Shown here piece by piece: positions 26,606 to 35,551 of a stretch of 64,000 nt of DNA; positions within the stretch are counted from its first letter, which is position 1, and every line of letters begins with the position of its first letter. This DNA is from Methylocystis sp. Lineage in GTDB: Bacteria > Pseudomonadota > Alphaproteobacteria > Rhizobiales > Beijerinckiaceae. The notes under the pieces were generated by a model. It was given only the letters and a program-made list of their open reading frames with translations, was not told where the DNA came from and searched no databases. The DNA lies in the NCBI GenBank assembly GCA_002929055.1, contig PERY01000009.1, positions 35,696 to 99,695 on the forward strand, in the 5' to 3' direction. A program made the translations under genes and the position numbers.

Positions 26606-26812
26606 ATGGGGGAGGTCATCGCCTTCCAGACGCGCGCGAAGCCAGCGCGCCCAGCCAGCGTGGCGCCCACGGGCGACGCGCAGATACTGTTCTTTCTGGG
26701 CGTGCGCTATGAGCGCGCGGGCGACGCGTCCGGGTCGGGCGCCACGCTGTCCCCGGACCACGGACACGGGCCGCGCGGCGGCAAGAAGCGCAAGAGCCGC
26801 GCAAGAGCCTGA
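26606..26812 (+). CDS. 68-residue small protein, unknown
   Basis: Soluble basic protein beginning MGEVIAFQTRAKPARPA, with a central hydrophobic strand (AQILFFLGVRYER) and a Gly/His/Lys/Arg-rich tail. GGAGAA lies upstream of ATG 26606. Small proteins with an opening like MGEVIxF and an ILFFxGVRYxR core are, to my recollection, common in Rhizobiales without known role. It is divergent from the DUF2336 gene. Confidence 0.6.
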   Translation: MGEVIAFQTRAKPARPASVAPTGDAQILFFLGVRYERAGDASGSGATLSPDHGHGPRGGKKRKSRARA

Positions 26813-26914
26813 TTTCCCGCTCGCAGCGTTCGAAGGAGCGCCTCGAGCGCGGCCGTAGCCATTTCCCGCAATTCTGATTAATCTCTACCGGCATTATCAG
26901 GCCGGAGACTTGCG

Positions 26915-29173
26915 GTGAGCGAGGCGTCACGCACGGCGGAACGCGGCGGGCGCGGGGACGCCATCAGCGTCCGGCTCGCCCCGCGCGGCCGCAAGCTGGC
27001 CAGCCTCTTCGCCGCGGCCTACACGCAGGAAGTCGAACTGCGCCGGCCCTTCCTGTGGCTCGCGGTCGCCGCCGGCGCGGGCGTCATCCTCTATTTCTGC
27101 GCCGAACGCGAACCCCCGCTCGCGCTCTGTATCGGCGCGCTCGCCGCCGCGGCGCTCCTTGCCTTCCTCGTCCGCGGCCATTCGCGCGCGCATGCGCTCT
27201 TTCTCGCGGCCGCCTTCGTCGCGGCGGGCTTCGCCTCCGCCGCATGGCGCAGCGCGCGCGTCGCCGCGCCGGTGGTCCCGCGCGTGGGCGTGGGCGAACT
27301 CACCGGCTTTGTGGAAGAGATCGACCTGCGGCCGGCGGGCGCGCGCTTCATCCTGCGCGTCGCCAGCGCGCAAGGCTTTCCGGGCGACGTCTTTCCCGCG
27401 CGGGTGCGGCTGACGACGCGCGGCGAGCCCGCTTTCGCGGCGGGCGATTTCATTGCGCTGAAGGCGCGGCTCATGCCGCCCGCGCGCGCGGCGCTGCCCG
27501 GCGGCTACGACTTTGCGCGCGACGCCTATTTCGCGCGGCTGGGCGGCGTCGGCAATGCGCTCGGCCGCATCGAGACCATGCCGCCGCCCGACCCCGCGCC
27601 TTTGTCGCTGCGCTTCTTCGCGCAGGTCGACCGCATGCGCAACGCCCTCGCCCTGCGCGTCTACAGAACGATCGAAGGCGACGCCGGCGCCATCGCCGCG
27701 GCGATGGTGACGGGCAAGCGGGACTTCCTCTCGGAAGGCGCAAAGGATCTCATCCGCCGCGCCGGCATCTTCCACATCGTCACCATATCCGGCATGCAGA
27801 TGACGCTCGTGGCCGGCATTTTCTTCGTCGGCCTGCGGCGCATGCTCGCCATGTCGCAGACGCTTGCGCTCAACTACCCCATCAAGAAATGGGCGGCCGC
27901 GCTCGCCATGCTCGGCGCCCTCCTCTACGACATCGGCACGGGTTCGCGCGTCGGCACGGAGCGCGCGCTGGTGATGACGCTCATCATGCTCGCGGCCGTG
28001 CTGTTCGACCGGCCATCCCTCTCCATGCGCAATCTCGCGCTCGCCGTTTTCTTCGTCGTCGCCTTCGAGCCGGAGGCGATTTTGGGCGCGAGCTTTCAGC
28101 TCTCCTTCGCGGCGGTCGCGGCGCTCATCGCGATCTACGAATGGCGCGGCGACTATCTCGCGCGGCGCGAGACGCGCGTTACGGACTTGCGTCCGGGCGG
28201 CGCGGTGTCGCAATGGCGGGAGGCGTTCGCCGAGCGGCTGCTGCACGGCCCCGGGGCCGCGATCGCGGCAACCTTCTGTGCGACATCGGCCACCGCCTCC
28301 TTCATGGCCTACGACTTCCACGAGCTCAGCCCCTATGTGCTCATCGGCAATCCGCTGACGCTCGCCGTGATCGAGCTCTTCGCGGTCCCTTGTGCGCTTG
28401 TCGGGGCGGTCCTCTACCCCTTCGGACTCGACGGCTTCATCTGGCGCTACCTCAGGCTCGGCATCGATCTTGTGACCTGGCTTGCGGGGCTCATCGCCAA
28501 CGCGCCGGGCGCAAGCCTGCATGTGAAGGCCTTCGCGCCCTGGGCGGTCGTGTGTCTCGCGCTCGCCGTTCTATCCGCCGTGCTGTGGCGGACATGGACG
28601 ATGCGCGCGATGGCGATCCCCTTCGCGCTCCTCGGTCTCATGGGCGCCTCCAATAGCAAAGGCTTCGACATCGCCGTTCCGGCGACAGGCGACGCGGCGG
28701 CGCTGCGGCTGCCCTCCGGCGCGCTTGCGCTGCTGGGGAAAAAGCCCGGCGCCTTCGCCGCCGAACAATGGCTGCGCGCCGACGCCGACGCCCGCGCCGT
28801 CGGCGATGCGAGAGGCGGCGTCGGTTGCGACGACTCGGGCTGCGTCGCGCGCGCTATCGACGGGCGCCTCGTCGCGCTCGTCACGACGCCTGGCGCACTC
28901 CTCGAAGACTGCGCGAGAGCGGCGATCGTCTTGACGCCGCTCGATGCGCCGGAAGGCTGCGCCGCGCCGATCGTCATCGACCGACGCAAGCTTGCGCAGA
29001 CCGGAGCCATTTCCCTGCTGCTGGAGAAAGACGGCGGCGCGCAATGGACGAGCGCACGGGGAGTGGGAGAAAACCGGCCCTGGTCACCCGCGCCCGCGCC
29101 GCGCGGCGCACGACCCGCAAGAGCCGACGATGACGCGCGCGACGACGGCGGGGTGAACGCTCCGCTGGAGTGA
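26915..29173 (+). CDS. comEC: ComEC/Rec2 family DNA-uptake channel protein
   Basis: 752 residues, strongly hydrophobic. An N-terminal pair of helices and a DUF4131 domain (LTGFVEEIDLRPAGARFILR region) precede the Competence domain, seen as GAIAAAMVTGKRDFL, RRAGIFHIVTISGMQMTLVA and GTGSRVGTERALVMTLIM. The domain forms the inner-membrane channel for single-stranded DNA in natural transformation. The C-terminal part after residue 560 is short and soluble, and no metallo-beta-lactamase domain is present, as in many alphaproteobacterial members. GTG 26915 is the start. No other competence gene is nearby. Confidence 0.9.
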   Translation: MSEASRTAERGGRGDAISVRLAPRGRKLASLFAAAYTQEVELRRPFLWLAVAAGAGVILYFCAEREPPLALCIGALAAAALLAFLVRGHSRAHALFLAAAFVAAGFASAAWRSARVAAPVVPRVGVGELTGFVEEIDLRPAGARFILRVASAQGFPGDVFPARVRLTTRGEPAFAAGDFIALKARLMPPARAALPGGYDFARDAYFARLGGVGNALGRIETMPPPDPAPLSLRFFAQVDRMRNALALRVYRTIEGDAGAIAAAMVTGKRDFLSEGAKDLIRRAGIFHIVTISGMQMTLVAGIFFVGLRRMLAMSQTLALNYPIKKWAAALAMLGALLYDIGTGSRVGTERALVMTLIMLAAVLFDRPSLSMRNLALAVFFVVAFEPEAILGASFQLSFAAVAALIAIYEWRGDYLARRETRVTDLRPGGAVSQWREAFAERLLHGPGAAIAATFCATSATASFMAYDFHELSPYVLIGNPLTLAVIELFAVPCALVGAVLYPFGLDGFIWRYLRLGIDLVTWLAGLIANAPGASLHVKAFAPWAVVCLALAVLSAVLWRTWTMRAMAIPFALLGLMGASNSKGFDIAVPATGDAAALRLPSGALALLGKKPGAFAAEQWLRADADARAVGDARGGVGCDDSGCVARAIDGRLVALVTTPGALLEDCARAAIVLTPLDAPEGCAAPIVIDRRKLAQTGAISLLLEKDGGAQWTSARGVGENRPWSPAPAPRGARPARADDDARDDGGVNAPLE

Positions 29174-29245
29174 TCCCGCGCACATCGCGCCTGGGGCCGC
29201 GCGGCTAAACGTTGAAGCGTTGTAGCTGTGCGGAGACGTTTCAAT

Positions 29246-29926
29246 ATGACATTTCTTGCGACGACGCGGGCGCGTTGTCCCGAACTCGCCGACTTCCTGG
29301 AAAGCTGCTGTCGAAAGCGGTTGCGCTTCGAGGGCGAGGAGCCGAACCATCATTCGGCCTGCAATCACGTGCATCTCTGGGGTCTCGAATACTGGGCCGA
29401 GCGTTGCCCGGGGATCGATCTTTCCTTCCGGCTGGAATTCGTGGAGGAAATCTTCCGGCAGTGGCGCGCGCAGCTGCGCGGCCTGCCGCCCTTCCAGACG
29501 GCTGGCTACCGGCTTTATCTCTACGAGGATTTGGCGCCGACGGTGTCTGTCGTCGCCGAGACGCCGGCGGGGTTTCCATATGAGGGCGGCGCGGTCGAAT
29601 TCGTCGGGGCGCCTGCGGAAGTAATGGCCGGCTATCTGCGCCAGAAGTGGAGCGACAACTTCAAATTCACGCCCTGGCCGATGCCGCAGACGCGCATTCT
29701 TTCCGCCATCGAGGCGCATGCGGGGTCCATCAGCAAGCCGACCGCCAATGCGCTCGGCGTCGGCGTCGGGGAGTTGCGGCAGCTCATCGAGACGATGGGC
29801 CTCGAGCAGAAGGTCAATGCGCTGCGCAAACGGTTCCGTCGCCGGCCGGCGACCTTCCGGCCCGCTCTCGACCTTTCGACGCCGCGCAAGATTTACGAGC
29901 GTCGCCTGCCGCCGCAATTCGATTGA
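29246..29926 (+). CDS. conserved-looking soluble protein between comEC and lexA, unknown
   Basis: 226 residues, no signal or membrane segment. The N-terminal two thirds are Trp/Tyr/Glu-rich (NHVHLWGLEYWAERCPGIDL, FRLEFVEEIFRQWRAQLRG). The C-terminal 70 residues are basic and helical (SISKPTANALGVGVGELRQL, IETMGLEQKVNALRKRFRRR), with a spacing that resembles a Fis-like helix-turn-helix; DNA binding is thus possible but unproven. GGAGACG precedes ATG 29246. It is convergent with lexA, 10 bases apart. Confidence 0.6.
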   Translation: MTFLATTRARCPELADFLESCCRKRLRFEGEEPNHHSACNHVHLWGLEYWAERCPGIDLSFRLEFVEEIFRQWRAQLRGLPPFQTAGYRLYLYEDLAPTVSVVAETPAGFPYEGGAVEFVGAPAEVMAGYLRQKWSDNFKFTPWPMPQTRILSAIEAHAGSISKPTANALGVGVGELRQLIETMGLEQKVNALRKRFRRRPATFRPALDLSTPRKIYERRLPPQFD

Positions 29927-29936
29927 GGGCTCAGCC

Positions 29937-30653
29937 TCAATACTTGCGCAGCAGGCTGACGAGCTTGCCCTGGATGCGCACTTTGTCCGGCCCGAAGATG
30001 CGCGTCTCATAAGCCGGATTGGCGGCCTCCAGAGCGATGGAGGCGCCGCGCTTGCGCAGCCGCTTCAGCGTCGCCTCCTCGTCCTCGATCAGCGCGACGA
30101 CGATGTCGCCCGTATCGGCGTAGTCCTGCTTCTTGATGACGACGGTGTCGCCGTCGAGAATGCCCGCCTCGATCATCGAATCGCCACGCACTTCGAGCGC
30201 GAAATGCTCGCCGGCCGTCAGCATCTCCGGCGGCAGGCTGATGGTGTGGCTGCGGCTCTGGATCGCGGAGATCGGCGTGCCGGCGGCGATGCGGCCCATG
30301 ACGGGGATCGCGACCTGCTGCTGGCCCGCCTCCTCATCGCCGCGCTCCTGCAGCGGCCGGACGCGGCCAAGATTTCCCTGAATGACGGAGGGCGCGAATT
30401 TGCCGCCCCGCGCCCCGCCGCCGCCCCGCGGCGTCGCCGATTCGGGCAGGCGCAGCACCTCCAGCGCGCGGGCGCGATTCGGCAGGCGGCGGATGAAGCC
30501 CCGCTCCTCGAGGGCCAGGATCAGCCGGTGAATGCCGGATTTGGACCTGAGGTCCAACGCGTCCTTCATCTCGTCGAAAGACGGCGGAACGCCTGATTCC
30601 TTCAGGCGCTCGTGAATGAAACGCAGCAGGTCGCTCTGCTTTTTGGTCAACAT
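29937..30653 (-). CDS. lexA: SOS repressor LexA
   Basis: 238 residues. The winged helix-turn-helix lies at about 1-65 ([40 protein letters not shown]). After a Gly-rich linker comes the S24 peptidase domain with the self-cleavage site Ala124-Gly125 (GRIAAGTP), nucleophile Ser159 ([10 protein letters not shown]) and general base Lys197. RecA filaments trigger cleavage after DNA damage. A promoter-embedded box upstream suggests self-repression. The opening [13 protein letters not shown] matches alphaproteobacterial LexA. Confidence 0.96.
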   Translation of the reverse strand: MLTKKQSDLLRFIHERLKESGVPPSFDEMKDALDLRSKSGIHRLILALEERGFIRRLPNRARALEVLRLPESATPRGGGGARGGKFAPSVIQGNLGRVRPLQERGDEEAGQQQVAIPVMGRIAAGTPISAIQSRSHTISLPPEMLTAGEHFALEVRGDSMIEAGILDGDTVVIKKQDYADTGDIVVALIEDEEATLKRLRKRGASIALEAANPAYETRIFGPDKVRIQGKLVSLLRKY

Positions 30654-30725
30654 GTTTCAGCCCCCGCGCGCGCCGACCCGAAGGCCCGCCGCGCCGCCTG
30701 CCTGTTACAAACAAATCATGAACGA

Positions 30726-30754
30726 TTCATAGACGTTCGTGGTTCGTCCCGCAA
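30726..30754 (-). promoter_or_regulatory. lexA promoter with SOS-box-like operator
   Basis: On the minus strand TTGCGG (30754-30749) and TATGAA (30731-30726) are 17 bases apart. The spacer holds GGAC-N7-GAAC (30749-30735), which differs by one base from the alphaproteobacterial LexA box GAAC-N7-GAAC. Repressor bound there would block RNA polymerase. It lies about 80 bases before the lexA start codon. The promoter boxes are only four of six matches each. Confidence 0.4.
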
Positions 30755-30850
30755 GTCATATTGCCGAGTCGCGGTTAACGGAGCGCTTCCAAGCGAAATG
30801 ACCGCGCCCTGAGGGACGCGGCCATCGCAGCTCAGGCGGCTGATTCTGCG

Positions 30851-32023
30851 CTATTTCTTCGCGGTCGCCCGTTTGATCGTGGCAACCGGATTGTCATCGG
30901 GGGCCAGCGCCGACATTTCGCGTCGTTCGTCAGGAGCGAGGGACTGGGCGATCGAAGATGTTGTCGCCGCCTCCTTCGACTGCGCGGCGGCCTTGGCGGC
31001 GGCCATGGTCACGACCGGCGACTTGCTGGCGAGTTGCGAGCCCTTGGCCGCGGCGCGCACGGGCTTGTCCTCCAGCGCGATTTCCACCGGCGCGGCCAAA
31101 GCCTCGGGACGGCTGGTCTCCGCGACGCGCGACATGAAGGAGGGATGCATGCCGCCGTCCTGATAGACGACTCGCACAGGCTTCACGCTCTGGGAAAGCT
31201 CGGCGATCTTCTCCTCGTCCTTTGAGGATTTGGCGGAGACGCTCGCGACGAGATCGGGATCCTGCCGCAGGGGCGGGCAGGCCGAAGCGGCGTCCATATG
31301 GCCGCTCCCCTGGGCGTTGAAGACATAGCGGCGGCCGCAGAAGGCGACCTGCGGCTCTTCCTTCGTCACATCGAAATGGTCGCTGCCTTCCTTCAGATTC
31401 TTCCAGAAGCAGATGTTGGGATCGAGACGGTGCTTGGCGAGATTCTCGGCCGTCATGCGGAAGGGATAGGACTGCATCTGGATCGCGCGCTGGCCGCCAT
31501 TGAAGGAGGAGCGGGCGATGGCGTAGATCTCGGCGATCTGCGCGTCGGTCATGGAGAAGCAGCCGGCGGACGAGCAGGCGCCATGCACCATGATGGTGCC
31601 GCCGCTATGGCCCAGAGCGCGGTCGAGCTGGTTCGGATAGCCGACGTTGAAGGAGAGATAATAGGACGAATTCGGGTTCATCTGCGCCGGGGTGATGGCG
31701 TAGAATCCTTCCGGCACCTGGCGGTCGCCTTCGCGCGTCTTGGGGCCGAGCTGGCCCGACCAGCGGCACATGGGGAAAGTCTTGAGGTGAACGTATTTGC
31801 CCTCCCCGTTCATCTTCCAGATTTCGAATTCCGCCTCTTTCTTGTAAGCGCGGATAAGCATCGGCGCTTCCTTGGAGGTGCCGATCTGCTCCATTCGCGC
31901 CAGCGTTTCCGGCGGGACCGGCGCCAGCGCGCGTTGCGAGAGGCCGCTGTCCTGGCACGCCGAAAGCGACAGTGCGAGGAAGGCGGCGAGCGCCGCGGCC
32001 GGCTTCAACACTCCGAACTTCAT
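30851..32023 (-). CDS. YafK-type L,D-transpeptidase lipoprotein
   Basis: 390 residues. A signal peptide with lipobox (ALSLSAC, Cys23) is followed by a YkuD-fold domain with the YafK-style catalytic motif: GGTIMVHGACSSAGCFSMTD carries His and the nucleophile Cys. Also visible are AYKKEAEFEIWKMNGEGKY and DRQVPEGFYAITPAQMNPNS. YafK/DpaA removes Braun-type lipoprotein or forms L,D bonds in peptidoglycan. The C-terminal 120 residues are Ala/Ser/Lys-rich and probably disordered. No operon partner is evident. Confidence 0.86.
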   Translation of the reverse strand: MKFGVLKPAAALAAFLALSLSACQDSGLSQRALAPVPPETLARMEQIGTSKEAPMLIRAYKKEAEFEIWKMNGEGKYVHLKTFPMCRWSGQLGPKTREGDRQVPEGFYAITPAQMNPNSSYYLSFNVGYPNQLDRALGHSGGTIMVHGACSSAGCFSMTDAQIAEIYAIARSSFNGGQRAIQMQSYPFRMTAENLAKHRLDPNICFWKNLKEGSDHFDVTKEEPQVAFCGRRYVFNAQGSGHMDAASACPPLRQDPDLVASVSAKSSKDEEKIAELSQSVKPVRVVYQDGGMHPSFMSRVAETSRPEALAAPVEIALEDKPVRAAAKGSQLASKSPVVTMAAAKAAAQSKEAATTSSIAQSLAPDERREMSALAPDDNPVATIKRATAKK

Positions 32024-32246
32024 GCGCTCAGCTCCCTTCGCGCCACAACTCCAAACTGTGATAATTTAAGCACAGTTGCGTAACGCAATCCTTACCGGGA
32101 CGCTGTCAGCCCTTCCCGGCGGTTCGCACTAAAGCCCTCGATTTGGACGAGAAAGTGTCATTGACGCCGTCAGTGCTACGAAAAGCCCTGATTTCGGCGA
32201 GATTTGGTTAACGCTTTGGCGCGGCTTGCGGGAGGAGACTGGCGTT

Positions 32247-33200
32247 CTAGATTTTGCGGCCCATCGCCAGGAATTTCTCGGCGCGGGCGTTGCGCAACTG
32301 CTCCCGGGAGAGATTGCCCAGCCCCGACAGTTCCTTGGCCACCGCGGCGCCGACTGAGGCGATGGCCGCCTGCGGGTCGCGATGGGCGCCGCCGGCGGGC
32401 TCCGAGATGATGAGGTCGATGATGCCGAACTTCAGGAGATCCTGCGCGGTGATCTTCATATTGGTGGCGGCGTCCTGGGCTTTCCCCGAATCCCGCCACA
32501 GGATAGAGGCCGAGGCTTCGGGCGAAGCGACCGTATAGACGGCGTGCTCGAGCATGAGCACCTTGTTGGCGGCGGCGATGGCGATGGCGCCGCCCGAACC
32601 GCCCTCCCCCACGACGACCGCGACATTGGGCACGCCCAGCGCGAGAGAGGCGTCCGTCGAGCGTGCGATGGCCTCCGCCTGGCCGCGCTCCTCCGCGTCG
32701 ACGCCCGGGAAGGCGCCCGCGGTGTCGACGAGCGAGATCACCGGCAGGCCGAAGCGGTCGGCAAGCTCCATGAGCCGCACGGCCTTGCGGTAGCCCTCGG
32801 GGCGCGCCATGCCCCAGTTATGCGCGACGCGGCTCTGCGTGTCGGAGCCCTTCTCCTGGCCGATGACGCAGACGGGTTCGCCCTTGAAGCGGCCGAAACC
32901 GCCCACGATGGCGTGATCCTCGCCGAACAACCGGTCGCCCGCGAGCGGCGTGAATTCGCTCACGAGCTGCCGGACGTAATCTGAAAAATGCGGCCGCTGC
33001 GGGTGGCGCGCGACCTGGATTTTCTGCCAGGGCGTGAGGCCGGCGTAGAGATCGGCGAGCGCCTTGGCCGCCTTGGCCTCGAGTTTGGCCAGCTCGTCGG
33101 AGATGGGCACGCCCTCGTCCTTCTCGGCCAGCGCGCGCAGTTCCTCCACTTTCGTTTCGAGTTCGGCGACGGGCTTTTCGAAGTCGAGATAGGAGCGCAT
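32247..33200 (-). CDS. accA: acetyl-CoA carboxylase carboxyltransferase subunit alpha
   Basis: Carboxyl transfer from carboxybiotin to acetyl-CoA, the committed step of fatty acid synthesis, with AccD as partner. The 317-residue protein starts MRSYLDFEKPVAELETKVEE, has PWQKIQVARHPQRPHFSDY, then the crotonase-like carboxyltransferase core: NWGMARPEGYRKAVRLM, LVDTAGAFPGVDAEERGQ and VVGEGGSGGAIAIA. All are family hallmarks. Start 33200 is at the conserved N-terminus. A 220-base gap without a gene follows. Confidence 0.97.
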   Translation of the reverse strand: MRSYLDFEKPVAELETKVEELRALAEKDEGVPISDELAKLEAKAAKALADLYAGLTPWQKIQVARHPQRPHFSDYVRQLVSEFTPLAGDRLFGEDHAIVGGFGRFKGEPVCVIGQEKGSDTQSRVAHNWGMARPEGYRKAVRLMELADRFGLPVISLVDTAGAFPGVDAEERGQAEAIARSTDASLALGVPNVAVVVGEGGSGGAIAIAAANKVLMLEHAVYTVASPEASASILWRDSGKAQDAATNMKITAQDLLKFGIIDLIISEPAGGAHRDPQAAIASVGAAVAKELSGLGNLSREQLRNARAEKFLAMGRKI

Positions 33201-33367
33201 GGGCGGGCGGTTTTTCCTGACGGCACTGAAGGGCGCCCGGCGGCCTTTCGGGCGCGCGCAAACTCGCTGCAACGGCGCGGGAAGTCAAGAAAGGCGCGCC
33301 GGCGTATGGGCTGGATTTTGGCGGCTGTTTGTCGCAAGTCAGTTATGGACGAAAAAGGAGCGCCGTC

Positions 33368-34243
33368 TTGACCTCGACCTTCGCGCCGCCCGAGAGCCGC
33401 TTCGTCGCCGCGCGCAACGGCCTGCGCCTGCATTATGTCGATTACGCGAACCCTTCCGCGACGCGCCTGCCGCTTGTCTGCCTGTCAGGGCTGGCCCGCA
33501 CATCGGACGACTTCTGTCTCGTCGCGAAAGCGGCGCAGCAGGCCGGACGACGTGCGCTGGCGCTCGACTATCGCGGCCGCGGGCGCTCGGAATGGGACAA
33601 GGACTGGCGCAATTACGACCCCGACATCGAAGAGGACGACATCTTCACTGTCCTGGGGGAAGCGGGCGTGACGGAGGCCGTGTTCTTCGGCACCTCGCGC
33701 GGCGGGCTGCATACGATGCGCATCGCAAAGGCGCGGCCGGGCGTCATCCGCGCGGCCATCCTCAACGACATCGGCCCCGTGATCGAGAAGGACGGCCTCC
33801 TGCGCATCAAGGGCTATGTCGGCAAGATGCCGCCGCTGCAAAAAATGAAGGACGCCGCCGCGCTGATGCGCTTTTCAGCGAGCGCGACCTTCCCCGCAAT
33901 CACGCCCGGGCAATGGGAAATCTTTGCGCGCCAGACCTTCGAGGAGCACGACGGCAAGGTGCGGCTGCGCTACGATCCCGAACTCAACCACACGCTGGAC
34001 AGCGTCGCGCCGGACGCCGATGTCGAGGATTTCTGGGAGGGTTTTTCAGCTCTTTCAGCCGTTCCGATCCTCGCCATTCGCGGCGAGACGTCGGACATTC
34101 TCTCGGTCGCGACCTTCGACGAAATGGCGCGCCGTGCGCCGGGAATGGAACGTTACACAGTCCCGGGGCAAGGCCATGCGCCCTTGCTGCTCGATCAGCC
34201 GACGATCGACCGCGTCATGACCTTCCTCGCCGGCTGCGCGTAA
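33368..34243 (+). CDS. alpha/beta hydrolase
   Basis: 291 residues with the canonical fold: oxyanion strand (VCLSGLARTSDDF), LDYRGRGRSEW, nucleophile elbow FGTSRGGLHTM (Ser in GTSRGG), an acid residue in the late AIRGETSDILS and the His in GQGHAPLLLD. TTG 33368 is chosen as start because AAGGAG at 33355-33360 is 7 bases upstream; further upstream sequence lacks coding character. It overlaps the divergent accA promoter region. Substrate unknown. Confidence 0.84.
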   Translation: MTSTFAPPESRFVAARNGLRLHYVDYANPSATRLPLVCLSGLARTSDDFCLVAKAAQQAGRRALALDYRGRGRSEWDKDWRNYDPDIEEDDIFTVLGEAGVTEAVFFGTSRGGLHTMRIAKARPGVIRAAILNDIGPVIEKDGLLRIKGYVGKMPPLQKMKDAAALMRFSASATFPAITPGQWEIFARQTFEEHDGKVRLRYDPELNHTLDSVAPDADVEDFWEGFSALSAVPILAIRGETSDILSVATFDEMARRAPGMERYTVPGQGHAPLLLDQPTIDRVMTFLAGCA

Positions 34244-34246
34244 CGA

Positions 34247-35551
34247 TCAGGGCGCATAGCCCTGCGCCTGGTTCACGCGTGAAACAGCCGCTCCGACGGC
34301 GACCGACGCCGCCGCCTGCATGCGCTGCGCGTCGAGCTGCAACTGCCGCACGCGATACAAATCGAAGGCGCTGATCTCGCCGAGCGCGAACGCCTTGCGC
34401 GACAGGTCGAATTGCTCGTTGGCGACGCCGAGGCGCTGCTGCGCGAGACCGGCCGCCCTTTGAGCCGCGGCAAGGTTGAGCCGCGCCGACTTTACATCGG
34501 CCAGCACGACACGCTTTGCCTTCTCATAATCGGCCCTGGCGCGCGTCATCTCGGCGATAGCCTCCGCCTGGCGCGGCGCCTGACGTCCTTCTGTCGGCAG
34601 CGGAATGCGGATGCGAACGCCAAGCGTCGTCGCGTCCGTGCGCTGATCTGTGACCTGCTGCGAGGGGTCGGTCGAAAACTGCCGGTTGTGCTCCTGGCGC
34701 CCGAAGACGCCGACATCCGGATTGTCGATCGGCGTGGCCTCGACGAGTTGAGCCTGAGCCTCCGCGCGTCGCAGCGCCGCGAGCGGCGTGCGCAGCGCGG
34801 GATGATCCTCGATGTCGCCGGCGGCCTTAACTGTCTCCAGCGTTCCGTCAGGCGGCGCGCCGCCGGTCAGCGCGCCATAGGCGACGCGCGCAACCTTCTC
34901 GGCTCCTTCCGCCTGCGCCAATTCCGTCTCGGCGGCGAGAAGCTCGTTTTTCGCAAGGAGCGCGTCGGCCTGCGCGGCGTCGCCGAGTTCGACGCGCCGC
35001 GTCATGTCCGAGCCGATTTCTCGCGCCGTCGAGACGCGATTGCGCGCCACCATGGTTTCGCGGGCGGTGCGCTGCGCGTTCCACCACGCGTCGCGGAGCA
35101 GACCAGCGACATCGAGCCTGCGTTGCGCGATCCGCTCCTCGATCTCGATGACGCTCGACGACACTGTCGCCTCCAGCGCGTCGCGCTGGCCCGGCAGCCA
35201 GAGCGGCAAGCCCGCTTCGACTTCCGTCTCATTGTAGTGGCGCAGATTGCCGGCGACGGCGTTGCGCTGCGTCCCGCCGACATAGGGCGAGCCCGGCGTG
35301 ATGGAGCGCGTCGTTGCGTAGCGCGCTGAAACGGCCCCGAACTGCGCTTCGAGCGCCCTGCTCTGCGCGTCGATCGCGACCGCCATGTCGAGATGGCGCA
35401 CGAGCTGTTGCCCAAGAGGCTTCTTGCCGCGCCTCTCGATGAGTTGGTCGCCCTTGACCGTGACCTCGCCCCGAGGCTTGGGCGCCGCGAGCGCGGCCGA
35501 GGCCGCCGTAGCGACGAGAAACGACAGAAGGAGCGGAGCGCGATAGCTCAT
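34247..35551 (-). CDS. TolC-family outer-membrane channel of a metal efflux system
   Basis: 434 residues: a signal peptide (LLLSFLVATAASAALAAPKP) and the duplicated TolC alpha-barrel pattern (GLPLWLPGQRDALEA, then PIDNPDVGVFGRQEHNR with IRIPLPTEGRQAPRQA in the second half). The final helices (LGEISAFDLYRVRQLQLDAQ) are typical of CzcC-like proteins. ATG 35551 overlaps the end of the RND pump gene as ATGA, so the pair is translationally coupled. It would be the outer-membrane exit duct for the pump. Confidence 0.88.
   Translation of the reverse strand: MSYRAPLLLSFLVATAASAALAAPKPRGEVTVKGDQLIERRGKKPLGQQLVRHLDMAVAIDAQSRALEAQFGAVSARYATTRSITPGSPYVGGTQRNAVAGNLRHYNETEVEAGLPLWLPGQRDALEATVSSSVIEIEERIAQRRLDVAGLLRDAWWNAQRTARETMVARNRVSTAREIGSDMTRRVELGDAAQADALLAKNELLAAETELAQAEGAEKVARVAYGALTGGAPPDGTLETVKAAGDIEDHPALRTPLAALRRAEAQAQLVEATPIDNPDVGVFGRQEHNRQFSTDPSQQVTDQRTDATTLGVRIRIPLPTEGRQAPRQAEAIAEMTRARADYEKAKRVVLADVKSARLNLAAAQRAAGLAQQRLGVANEQFDLSRKAFALGEISAFDLYRVRQLQLDAQRMQAAASVAVGAAVSRVNQAQGYAP

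Noticed and set aside
26927..28522. Long minus-strand frame opposite comEC
   Set aside because: comEC has clear family motifs; the antisense frame is low complexity and lacks a ribosome binding site.
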